Made by a program: the position numbers and the translations under genes
From: an uncultured Alphaproteobacteria bacterium
GTDB taxonomy: Bacteria > Pseudomonadota > Alphaproteobacteria > HIMB59 > GCA-002718135
Reading direction: 5' to 3'
Assembly (NCBI GenBank): GCA_902541215.1
Contig: CACBPV010000012.1
Location: 1 to 37,267, forward strand
Length of the DNA: 37,267 nucleotides
Shown: in pieces, positions 9,895-17,600 of the stretch
Position numbering within the stretch: position 1 is the first letter of the stretch
How the letters are laid out: each line of letters starts with the position of its first letter
The notes under the pieces: model-generated
Database searches by the model: none
Seen by the model: the letters and a program-made list of their open reading frames with translations, nothing else
Told to the model about the DNA's origin: nothing

Positions 9895-11220
9895 TCAACA
9901 ATCTAGAGTGTTATCTTTTTCCCATTTAGTCACTGATCTTTTCTTATCAAATCGCCCCTGTTTTTTGAAAGCGTTCAATTCGTTTCTCTTTAATTTTATA
10001 TAACTATTAATATTTTTTTTTCCAAACGCTTTATTTAGAACTTTACTATTACCTAACATATTTAGTGCTTCAGAAATATTATTTGGTAGCTTTGGTAAAT
10101 TAGGATATTTCTTATAATCTGCATACATATTACAGAATAAAGGTTCCCCTGGATTTATTTTTTTATCCATGCCCTCTAAACCAGCAGCAAGTACGCCAGC
10201 CTGTAATAAATATGGATTAGCCGAACCATCCATTAACCTAAGTTCAAATCTTCCTTGTTCAGGAATTCTGATCATATGTGTTCTATTATTTCCTGTATAA
10301 GATATGCTGCTAGGAGACCAAGTTGCCCCTGATTTAGTTGGTGGAGCATTTATTCTTCTGTAACTGTTTATTGTCGGATTAAAAAAAGCTGATAAAGGTT
10401 GAGCATTCTTAATCACTCCACCTAAAAAATTGTAACCCAATTTGCTAAGACCTAATTTATCTTTCTTATCTAGAAATTGATTTTTACCATTTCTCCAAAC
10501 AGAAATATGTGCATGGCAACCATTACCTGTTAAATTATTGAATGGTTTTGGCATAAATGTTGCTCTTAGACCATGTTTTTCAGCTAAATTTTTAACCATA
10601 AATTTAAAAAATACGTGTCTATCTGCAGTTACTAAACAATCTGAGTAATCCCAATTCATTTCAAATTGACCATTCGCATCTTCATGGTCATTTTGATAAG
10701 GTTTCCATCCCAACTCAATCATACTGTCACATATCTCTTTAATTAAATCATATCTTCTCATTAATGCTGATTGATCATAACATGGTTTTGACTGTATATC
10801 TCTTTGGTCAGCAATAGATGATCCATCTTCAGAGATTAAAAAATATTCACACTCAACACCTGACTTCATTTGAAGTTTTTTTTCACTTAATTTTTTTATT
10901 TGATTTTTTAACATTACTCTAGGTGATGCATCTACAGCTAAACCATCCATATATAAATCTGAAGCTAACCATCCTATTTCTTTATTCCATGGCAATTGAA
11001 TTAAACTATTTGGATCAGGTATTGCAAACATATCACTGTCTGCTGGGGACATATCTAGCCAAGTAGCAAAACCTGCAAAACCAGCTCCATTCTTTTGCAT
11101 CTCATTAATTGCTTGTGCTGGTACTAACTTTGATCTTAACACTCCAAATAAATCTACAAAACTTATTAGAAAATATTTAATTTTTTTAGATTTGGCTATT
11201 TGAGACAAATTTTTAGGCAT
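9895..11220 (-). CDS. glnT: GlnT/GmaS-type glutamine synthetase family enzyme
   Basis: ATP-dependent ligase of the glutamine synthetase fold. The 441 residues and the N terminus (YFLISFVDLFGVLRSKLVPA, then GAGFAGFATWLDMSPADSD) fit the rhizobial GlnT / gamma-glutamylmethylamide synthetase (GmaS) branch rather than GlnA. Conserved synthetase segments include the GVECEYF metal-binding Glu strand, TGNGCHAHIS, and RFELRLMDGSANPYL. The substrate could be ammonia or methylamine, and motifs alone do not decide. It is last in the glxB-glxC-glxD-glnT operon. In methylamine users the same four genes make gamma-glutamylmethylamide and N-methylglutamate, but no N-methylglutamate dehydrogenase genes are present here. 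Confidence 0.88.
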   Translation of the reverse strand: MPKNLSQIAKSKKIKYFLISFVDLFGVLRSKLVPAQAINEMQKNGAGFAGFATWLDMSPADSDMFAIPDPNSLIQLPWNKEIGWLASDLYMDGLAVDASPRVMLKNQIKKLSEKKLQMKSGVECEYFLISEDGSSIADQRDIQSKPCYDQSALMRRYDLIKEICDSMIELGWKPYQNDHEDANGQFEMNWDYSDCLVTADRHVFFKFMVKNLAEKHGLRATFMPKPFNNLTGNGCHAHISVWRNGKNQFLDKKDKLGLSKLGYNFLGGVIKNAQPLSAFFNPTINSYRRINAPPTKSGATWSPSSISYTGNNRTHMIRIPEQGRFELRLMDGSANPYLLQAGVLAAGLEGMDKKINPGEPLFCNMYADYKKYPNLPKLPNNISEALNMLGNSKVLNKAFGKKNINSYIKLKRNELNAFKKQGRFDKKRSVTKWEKDNTLDC

Positions 11221-11257
11221 TAAATATAATATGAATAAAATTACTAAGTAGCAATAT

Positions 11258-12583
11258 TTATTTATTATTTATACCAGGTATCCAAGTAGTCCCAGCTAAA
11301 GGCACTCTTGCCATTGCTGCAGCCTCAATTGTTAAGGCGCACAAATCTTCAGGCTCTAAATTATGAAGGCTATTTTTTCCACACGATCTAGCTAGTGTCT
11401 GAGCTTCTAACGTCATTACTTTTAAATAGTTTGATAGTTTTTTCCCAGCTTTTATTGGATCTAACCTTTTCATTAATTTTGGATCTTGAGTCGAAATACC
11501 TGCAGGATCATTTCCTTCATGCCAATCATCATATGCACCAGCAGTAGTTCCAAGTTTATTATAATCTTTTTCCCATTTAGGATCATTATCTCCAATAGCA
11601 ATCATTGCTGCGCTACCAATTGAAACTGCGTCAGCTCCTAGAGCTAATGCTTTAGCTACATCTGCTCCATTTCTTACACCACCAGATATAATTAATTGAA
11701 CTTTCCTATGCATATCTAAATCTTGAAGAGCATCAACAGCTGGTCTTATGCATCCCAAAGTTGGTTGACCAACATTTTCTATAAATACTTCTTGAGTTGC
11801 AGCAGTTCCACCTTGCATGCCATCTAAAACAACAACATCTGCTCCGGCTTTAATTGCTAAAGCTGTATCATAATAAGGCCTTGATCCTGCAATTTTTACA
11901 AATATTGGTACATTCCACTTAGTAATTTCTCTTAATTCTAAAATTTTGATTTTTAGATCATCTGGTCCAGTCCAATCTGGATGTCTGCATGCAGAACGCT
12001 GATCAACTCCTTTAGGTAATGTTCTCATTTCAGCAACTCGATCACTAATTTTTTGACCCAAAAGCATCCCACCTCCACCTGGCTTTGCACCTTGCCCTAT
12101 CACTACTTCTATTGCGTCTGCTTTTCTTAAATCATTAGGATTCATACCATATCTAGATGGTAAAAGTTGATAAACTAGATGTTTTGACTGTCCTCTTTCT
12201 TCTGATGTCATACCTCCATCACCAGTTGTTGTAGATGTACCTGCAGTACTTGCACCACGTCCTAAAGCCTCTTTTGCTGATCCTGATAATGCTCCAAAAC
12301 TCATTCCTGCAATTGTTATTGGTATTTCAAGTTCTAAAGGTTTTTTTGCATACCTTGTACCTAATGTAACATTTGTTGAACATTTCTCTCTATATCCTTC
12401 CAAAGGATATCTAGATATAGATGCTCCTAAAAATAAAAGATCATCAAAATGAGGAAGTCTTCTTTTAGATCCTCCTCCTCTTATATCATAAATTCCTGTT
12501 GCAGCCGCTCTTCTAATTTCAGAATTTGTGTATTCATCAAAAGTCCAAGACTGTCTTGGTAATGTTTTTTTATCTTTTTTCAT
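11258..12583 (-). CDS. glxD: Glutamate synthase FMN-domain subunit, GlxD/MgsC-like
   Basis: Stand-alone version of the FMN-binding synthase domain of glutamate synthase, homologous to rhizobial GlxD and N-methylglutamate synthase MgsC. It has about 441 residues. Visible signatures are ITIAGMSFGALSGSAKEALG, the glycine-rich GQGAKPGGGGMLLG loop, VPIFVKIAGSR, and the barrel end VQLIISGGVRNGADVAKALA. The region that holds the [3Fe-4S] cysteines in GltB (after SIGSAAMIAIG, before GISTQDP) has no cysteine. Translation could start at this ATG or six bases earlier at a TTG overlapping the glxC stop (TTGA). It acts with GlxB (amidotransferase) and GlxC (GXGXG) as a split synthase. Confidence 0.9.
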   Translation of the reverse strand: MKKDKKTLPRQSWTFDEYTNSEIRRAAATGIYDIRGGGSKRRLPHFDDLLFLGASISRYPLEGYREKCSTNVTLGTRYAKKPLELEIPITIAGMSFGALSGSAKEALGRGASTAGTSTTTGDGGMTSEERGQSKHLVYQLLPSRYGMNPNDLRKADAIEVVIGQGAKPGGGGMLLGQKISDRVAEMRTLPKGVDQRSACRHPDWTGPDDLKIKILELREITKWNVPIFVKIAGSRPYYDTALAIKAGADVVVLDGMQGGTAATQEVFIENVGQPTLGCIRPAVDALQDLDMHRKVQLIISGGVRNGADVAKALALGADAVSIGSAAMIAIGDNDPKWEKDYNKLGTTAGAYDDWHEGNDPAGISTQDPKLMKRLDPIKAGKKLSNYLKVMTLEAQTLARSCGKNSLHNLEPEDLCALTIEAAAMARVPLAGTTWIPGINNK

Positions 12584-12585
12584 AT

Positions 12586-13269
12586 TCAATAACTTGATAC
12601 ATTATCTATTTTAAAATTATAAAGTTTTCTCGCTGAACCATATCTTTTAAAATCTTTAGTTTTTAACTTTTCTAACTTAGCTTTTTTTAAAAGTTTTTCT
12701 AATTTCTTTAAATGTTTATTGTCCATTTTTTTTTCTATGCAATCAGCTCCTAAAGATTTAACTTTTCCTCTAATATAAATATCTGTTTCATATAAACTAT
12801 CACCTAATGCCTCACCTGCATTACCGCAAACAATTAAATTACCTGACTGAGCCATAAAAGCGGACATATGTCCCACAGAACCTTTTACAACAATATCAAT
12901 TCCTTTCATTGAAATTCCACATCTAGAACTTGCATCTCCATCAATGATTAAAAATCCTCCGTGTGCTGTAGCACCTGCAGATTGAGAAGCATTTCCCTTT
13001 ACGTGAATTTTTCCAGACATCATATTTTCAGCAACACCCGTGCCTGCATTTCCCTCTATAGTAATATTTGCATTTTGATTCATTCCACCACAATAATATC
13101 CCACGTGACCTTTTACAGTTATATCAATGTCGTCAGTTAAACCCACACAAATTGCATGATTTCCCTCTGGATTTAAAATTGTATAATTTTTATTATTTTT
13201 TTTTGGATCGATAGATTGCAACGTTTCATTTACTTTTCTAAGTTTCAATTTTTTTAAATCTAATTTCAT
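12586..13269 (-). CDS. glxC: GXGXG-domain subunit, GlxC/MgsB-like
   Basis: A 227-residue protein made mostly of the right-handed beta-helix GXGXG repeat found as the last domain of GltB. Repeats visible at about 55-175 include VKGHVGYYCGG, IEGNAGTGVAENM, VKGNASQSAGATAHGG, VKGSVGHMSAFMAQ and VCGNAGEALGD. In glutamate synthases this domain is structural. Here it is a separate subunit, as in Glx and N-methylglutamate synthase systems. The last 50 residues are lysine-rich. It overlaps glxB by one base (TAATG) and glxD at its other end, so translation is coupled. Confidence 0.9.
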   Translation of the reverse strand: MKLDLKKLKLRKVNETLQSIDPKKNNKNYTILNPEGNHAICVGLTDDIDITVKGHVGYYCGGMNQNANITIEGNAGTGVAENMMSGKIHVKGNASQSAGATAHGGFLIIDGDASSRCGISMKGIDIVVKGSVGHMSAFMAQSGNLIVCGNAGEALGDSLYETDIYIRGKVKSLGADCIEKKMDNKHLKKLEKLLKKAKLEKLKTKDFKRYGSARKLYNFKIDNVSSY

Positions 13270-14150
13270 TAATTACCCCAAGAATATACAATACCTGGTT
13301 GAGGCTCAAAAATGTTAGCTATATTAACACCAGGTAAATGTGCCATTGCTTGAAACTCTGATGCAATAGCAACGTAGTCTTTTGTTTCTGAAATAACAGC
13401 AGGTTTGCAAGCAATTTCATCTCTCACTATAGCAAACCCTTTTTTAGTTCCCGTAATAAAAGTGTAAAATCCATCTAAGTCACTTAAAGCACTTTCTAGC
13501 GTCTCTTTTAAATTTTTTTTATTCGATAAATGGTTAGAAATATAACCTGCTGCAACCTCAGTATCATTTTCTGACTTAAAATTTATCCTTCTTTTAATTA
13601 AATCTCTACGTAAATTATTATGATTTGATAATGATCCATTATGGACTAAGCATTCATCAGACCCTGTTGAGTAGGGGTGAGATCCGTCAGTTGTGATAGC
13701 ACTTTCTGTTGCCATTCTTGTATGACCTATAGCATGCGTGCCACTAAATTTTTCTAAATTGAATTTTTTTACTACATCTTTTGGATTTCCAATTTGTTTA
13801 AATATTTCAATAGATCTTCCATAACCAACTAAAGAAATTTCTTTAATTTCATTTAAAATAGACAGTACTTTATTAGGGTTTTCTTTAGAGCTTAAAATTG
13901 CGTGATCTGAATTTTTTAAGATTGAATTATATTTAATTTTTTTTGAAATATCTTTTTTAAATTTTTCAAATACTAAATTATTAATACAAATTGAGTATTT
14001 AAATTCCTCTTTTTTTTCTTTTTTATAAATTGCAAAACCAGCACTATCAGGTCCTCTAGATTCCATATTTACTAACATTCCAGATAGCATTTTACCCAAA
14101 TCTTTCTCAAATTTTTTTGATTTTAGATATATTCCAACTATTCCACACAT
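13269..14150 (-). CDS. glxB: Class II glutamine amidotransferase, GlxB/MgsA-like
   Basis: N-terminal nucleophile amidotransferase that hydrolyses glutamine (or a gamma-glutamyl amide) for the partner GlxD subunit. It has 293 residues. The catalytic Cys2 follows the initiator Met (MCGIVGIYL). Further class II motifs are ESRGPDSAGFAIY, GHTRMATESA, the HPYSTGSDECLVHNGSLSNH segment, NDTEVAAGYI and FAIVRDEIACKPAV. First gene of the operon, behind a recognisable promoter and an estimated leader of about 24 bases. In methylamine users the homologue is MgsA. Rhizobial GlxB has no settled role that I can cite. Confidence 0.9.
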   Translation of the reverse strand: MCGIVGIYLKSKKFEKDLGKMLSGMLVNMESRGPDSAGFAIYKKEKKEEFKYSICINNLVFEKFKKDISKKIKYNSILKNSDHAILSSKENPNKVLSILNEIKEISLVGYGRSIEIFKQIGNPKDVVKKFNLEKFSGTHAIGHTRMATESAITTDGSHPYSTGSDECLVHNGSLSNHNNLRRDLIKRRINFKSENDTEVAAGYISNHLSNKKNLKETLESALSDLDGFYTFITGTKKGFAIVRDEIACKPAVISETKDYVAIASEFQAMAHLPGVNIANIFEPQPGIVYSWGN

Positions 14151-14180
14151 AAAATTAATTAAATTAAAGACAATAAAATC

Positions 14181-14209
14181 TTTATAGTAAATCTCTTTTA
14201 CTTATACAA
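14181..14209 (-). promoter_or_regulatory. Putative sigma70 promoter for glxB-glxC-glxD-glnT
   Basis: Read on the minus strand, TTGTAT (14209-14204) is followed after exactly 17 bases by TATAAA (14186-14181). Transcription would start near 14174, leaving about 24 bases before the glxB ATG. Spacing and hexamers fit a sigma70 promoter well for such AT-rich DNA. Confidence 0.5.
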
Positions 14210-14435
14210 TAACGATGATTGCCGCATAGAAAACATACTTAGCTTTTTGTCATATAATTCATTCCACTATACTAGGTTTTTCATTTTCATCTTGATTTAA
14301 AATTGCAAATATAGCTAATAGTTTCCCGATAAGTCTATCAAATTTGTACCTTTAATTTTTATTCTTTTTTGTAATTTAAACATTTTTATTCCCATTATTT
14401 CTTGTTTTTTCTCATTCTTTCCTTATAAGCGTGGA
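14210..14435. other. Non-coding gap between glxB and tatA
   Basis: Together with the promoter region this 285-base gap (14151-14435) is long for the window. The tatA side (14341-14430) is pyrimidine-rich. On the minus strand, 14342-14259 can be read as 27 residues ending ...LLAIFAILNQDENEKPSIVE with no start in that frame. An ATG-led frame near 14390-14340 ([16 protein letters not shown]...) runs into a stop just where this second frame begins. It may be a frameshifted remnant or chance. I see no riboswitch, tRNA or clear tatA promoter. Confidence 0.35.
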
Positions 14436-14621
14436 ATGACACCAAGTATTTGGCAATTATTAATTGTACTCGTTATTGTCTTACTTCTTTTTGGAAGAGG
14501 CAAGATACCTCAGCTAATGGGTGATATGGCAAAAGGAATCAAATCATTCAAAAGAGGAATGTCAGACGAAGAAAAAAAAGAAGATAAAAATTTAGAGAAT
14601 AAAAACGACGAAGAAAAGTAA
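14436..14621 (+). CDS. tatA: Twin-arginine translocase subunit TatA
   Basis: Pore-forming subunit that exports folded proteins with twin-arginine signals. The 61 residues comprise one N-terminal membrane helix (about 5-20), the hinge [20 protein letters not shown] that is diagnostic of TatA, then a charged tail of Lys, Asp and Glu. It is short but within the alphaproteobacterial range. It heads tatA-tatB-tatC-serS-pcm, with tatB starting 5 bases after its stop. No strong Shine-Dalgarno is visible before the ATG. Confidence 0.95.
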   Translation: MTPSIWQLLIVLVIVLLLFGRGKIPQLMGDMAKGIKSFKRGMSDEEKKEDKNLENKNDEEK

Positions 14622-14626
14622 ATACT

Positions 14627-14941
14627 ATGTTTACTTTTGGTTGGAGTGAAATTTTCTTAATTGGGATTATAGTAGTTGTAGTAATAGGCCCAAAAGATCT
14701 TCCAAAATTTATTAAGCAGGTTGGATCTTTCACTAAATATATTAAAAAAATGTCTTCTGAGTTCAAGTCATCTATAAATGAAATTGCAGAAGAAGAAGAG
14801 ATTAAAGAATTAGCTAAATCTGTTAAAGAAGTTAAGAAAATAAAAGATGGTATTAATATCAAAAAAAATTTTGAAAATGAGATTAAAGAAGTTCAAGAAA
14901 CAGTAAAAATGACTGAGGATGAATTTTCAAATAAAAAATAA
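14627..14941 (+). CDS. tatB: Sec-independent translocase protein TatB
   Basis: Partners TatC in the substrate receptor of the twin-arginine pathway. It has 104 residues: one N-terminal membrane helix (WSEIFLIGIIVVVVIGPKDL), then an amphipathic and coiled-coil region rich in Glu and Lys. The GPKDLP motif, and Glu8 in the membrane segment (FGWSEIF), mark TatB rather than TatA. It sits between tatA and tatC in the canonical order. Confidence 0.94.
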   Translation: MFTFGWSEIFLIGIIVVVVIGPKDLPKFIKQVGSFTKYIKKMSSEFKSSINEIAEEEEIKELAKSVKEVKKIKDGINIKKNFENEIKEVQETVKMTEDEFSNKK

Positions 14942-14956
14942 TTTGTTGTTTTTGTA

Positions 14957-15712
14957 ATGGCTGAAGAAAAATTTGAAGAAATGTCTTTAATAGGGCATCT
15001 TACAGAGTTACGAAAAAGACTACTGTGGAGTTTTTTATATATTTTATTAATCTTCATTGTTTGTTTTTACTTTGCAGATGAATTATTTGCCTTTTTAGCT
15101 AGTCCTCTTGTAGAACTATTTGATAAAGATAAAGGTCAAGGTTTTATTTATACAGCTTTACAAGAAGCTTTTTTTACAGAATTAAAAATAGCTTTTTTCT
15201 TTGCTTTATTTTTTTCATTCCCATTAATTGCAATACAAATATGGAGATTTATTGCGCCAGGATTATACAAAAAAGAAAAGAGAGCTTTTTTACCCTATTT
15301 AGTTGCGACTCCAATTTTATTTTTTGCAGGCGGTTCAATGGTTTATTATATTATTGCACCATTGGCATGGTCTTTTTTCTTATCATATCAAAACCTTGGT
15401 TCTAGTGGTGTTCCTATTCGATTAGAAGCTAAAATGGGAGAATATTTATCTCTTATGATGCGATTTATCTTTGCTTTTGGTTTAGCATTTCAGCTTCCTG
15501 TTGTTTTATCTTTAATGGCGAGAGTAGGGATGGTTACTTATGAATCACTTAAAAAATTTAGAAAATATGCAATTGTATTAGCATTTTTATCAGCAGCATT
15601 TTTAACTCCACCTGATCCATTTAGTCAAATAAGTTTAGCTCTGCCAATTATATTTTTATACGAAGTTTCAATTTATATTGCAAAACTAATACAAAAAAAT
15701 AAAGATAAGTAA
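14957..15712 (+). CDS. tatC: Sec-independent translocase protein TatC
   Basis: Six-helix inner-membrane core of the Tat translocase, which recognises twin-arginine signal peptides. It has 251 residues. The N-terminal cytoplasmic segment EMSLIGHLTELRKRLLWS is diagnostic. Later signatures are IWRFIAPGLYKKEKR, FGLAFQLPVVL and FLTPPDPFSQISLALP. The stop overlaps the serS start (TAATG). This gene and the two before it make a complete Tat system. Confidence 0.96.
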   Translation: MAEEKFEEMSLIGHLTELRKRLLWSFLYILLIFIVCFYFADELFAFLASPLVELFDKDKGQGFIYTALQEAFFTELKIAFFFALFFSFPLIAIQIWRFIAPGLYKKEKRAFLPYLVATPILFFAGGSMVYYIIAPLAWSFFLSYQNLGSSGVPIRLEAKMGEYLSLMMRFIFAFGLAFQLPVVLSLMARVGMVTYESLKKFRKYAIVLAFLSAAFLTPPDPFSQISLALPIIFLYEVSIYIAKLIQKNKDK

Positions 15713-16974
15713 TGCATAATATTAATTTTATCAGAGAAAATCCAACAGAATTTGATAATTATATGAAACATAGAGGTGAGCATCCAATATCAAATAAAAT
15801 ATTAGAACTAGATAAAGTCAAAAGAGAAACTCAGACTGTTCTTCAGAATCTTTTAGCAGAAAGAAACTCTATTTCTAAAAATATCGGTAAACTTAAAAGT
15901 GAAAATAAAGATGCTTCATCAGAAATGAGTAAAGTTGATGAAATTAAAAATAAAATTAATAATTTAAAGGAACTTGAGACAATTAAAGACGAGGAGCTAA
16001 AAACTATCCTTTCAAGACTTCCAAATATAGCTGATAAGACTGTACCCATAGGAAGGAATGAAGCAGACAATACAAAATATAGAGAATGGGGTGAAAAACC
16101 AGGATTTGATTTTAATCCTAAAACTCATTTTGAATTAGGGGAAAATTTAGGTTTAATGAATTTTGAAACTGCATCTAAATTATCAGGATCTAGATTTGTT
16201 TTATTAAAAAATCAACTTTCTAAGTTGGAAAGAGCAATAGCAAATTTTATGTTAGATAAGCATACGAATGAAAATGGTTATATTGAATATAATTTACCTT
16301 TTTTGGTTAAAGATTCTGCTCTTTTTGGAACAGGGCAATTACCTAAATTTGGTGAAGATTTATTTACTGCCGGGGAAGATCATTGGTTAATACCAACTGC
16401 TGAAGTTCCTTTAACAAACATGGTTAGAGAGGAAATACTTAACCAAAATCAATTACCCATGAGAGTAACTTCTTATACCCCCTGTTTTAGATCAGAGGCT
16501 GGTGCTTCTGGAAAGGATACTCGTGGTATGTTAAGACAGCATCAATTTACTAAAGTTGAATTAGTTTCAATAGTAGAGCCGCAGCATTCACAAGATGAAT
16601 TAGAAAGAATGCTTGAAAGTGCAGAGAGTATTCTTCAAGATTTAAATATTCATTATAGGATTATGACTTTATGTACTGGTGACATGGGCTTTTCAGCATC
16701 AAAAACATACGATATTGAAGTGTGGCTTCCAGGTGAAAATACTTATAGAGAAATTTCAAGCTGCTCTAATTGTAATGATTTTCAAGCTAGAAGAATGAAT
16801 ACAAGATATAAATTAGAAAATAAAAATATTTTTGTTCATACACTTAATGGATCCGGGTTAGCAGTTGGAAGAACACTAATTGCCATTCTTGAAAATTATC
16901 AAATGAAAGATGGAAATATTAAAATTCCAGAAGTTTTGAAAAAATATTTCAATAATTCTGATACTCTTATCTAG
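15712..16974 (+). CDS. serS: Seryl-tRNA synthetase
   Basis: Class II synthetase that charges tRNA-Ser and also the selenocysteine tRNA where present. It has 420 residues. An N-terminal antiparallel coiled coil (about 25-100) binds the long variable arm of tRNA-Ser. Motif 2 is visible in CFRSEAGASGKDTRGMLRQH and motif 3 in GSGLAVGRTLIAILENYQ. Start and stop both overlap neighbours (TAATG with tatC, TAGTG with pcm). The surE gene often found next in alphaproteobacteria is absent. Confidence 0.96.
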   Translation: MHNINFIRENPTEFDNYMKHRGEHPISNKILELDKVKRETQTVLQNLLAERNSISKNIGKLKSENKDASSEMSKVDEIKNKINNLKELETIKDEELKTILSRLPNIADKTVPIGRNEADNTKYREWGEKPGFDFNPKTHFELGENLGLMNFETASKLSGSRFVLLKNQLSKLERAIANFMLDKHTNENGYIEYNLPFLVKDSALFGTGQLPKFGEDLFTAGEDHWLIPTAEVPLTNMVREEILNQNQLPMRVTSYTPCFRSEAGASGKDTRGMLRQHQFTKVELVSIVEPQHSQDELERMLESAESILQDLNIHYRIMTLCTGDMGFSASKTYDIEVWLPGENTYREISSCSNCNDFQARRMNTRYKLENKNIFVHTLNGSGLAVGRTLIAILENYQMKDGNIKIPEVLKKYFNNSDTLI

Positions 16975-17600
16975 TGCTTGATGTAAGAAAAATAAGATTG
17001 ATACTCGAGTTACGAGAGTCAGGTATTAGCAATGCTGAAGTTCTCTCTGCAATTGAAAAAATTCCTAGAGAAAAGTTTATTAGTGAAGCTTACAGAAATC
17101 AAGCTTATGAAAATATAGCTTTACCAATTGAAAATAATCAAACAATTAGTCAGCCCTACGTTGTAGCTCGGATGACTGAACTGCTTGATGTTAAAAGTAA
17201 CCACAAGGTGCTAGAAATAGGTACTGGTAGCGGATATCAGTGTGCAGTATTATCAATCTTAGCGCGGCGTGTATACACGATTGAAAGAATTAAAAATTTA
17301 CATGAAAGCTCTAATTATATTTTTGAGAAATTAAAATTAACCAATATTGTTTCGAAATATGATGATGGAAATAATGGTTGGATTAAACAAATACCTTTTG
17401 ATAGAATAATATTTACAGCAGCATCAAAAAAAATAAATAATGAAATTTTTTCTCATATTGAAAATAAGGGAATTATTGTTTGTCCTATTGTTAAAAATAA
17501 CAAGCAAATACTAGTAAAATATATAAAAAAAAATAATAAAATTATTTCTGAAGAATATGATGATGTTTTATTTGTTCCAAATCTTCAAGGTGTTGTATAG
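16974..17600 (+). CDS. pcm: Protein-L-isoaspartate O-methyltransferase
   Basis: Uses S-adenosylmethionine to methylate isoaspartyl residues in aged proteins, starting their repair. It has 208 residues. Family features are IPREKFISEAYRNQAYENIALPI in pieces, QTISQPYVVARMTELL, and SAM-binding motif I VLEIGTGSGYQCAVLS. Starts with GTG overlapping the serS TAG. The last 16 bases overlap the 3' end of the convergent MATE gene. The usual partner surE is missing. Confidence 0.93.
   Translation: MLDVRKIRLILELRESGISNAEVLSAIEKIPREKFISEAYRNQAYENIALPIENNQTISQPYVVARMTELLDVKSNHKVLEIGTGSGYQCAVLSILARRVYTIERIKNLHESSNYIFEKLKLTNIVSKYDDGNNGWIKQIPFDRIIFTAASKKINNEIFSHIENKGIIVCPIVKNNKQILVKYIKKNNKIISEEYDDVLFVPNLQGVV

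Noticed and set aside
14151-14435. Glycine or other riboswitch ahead of glxB
   Set aside because: I could not find the conserved core of a glycine riboswitch or any multi-stem fold; the predicted leader is only about 24 bases.
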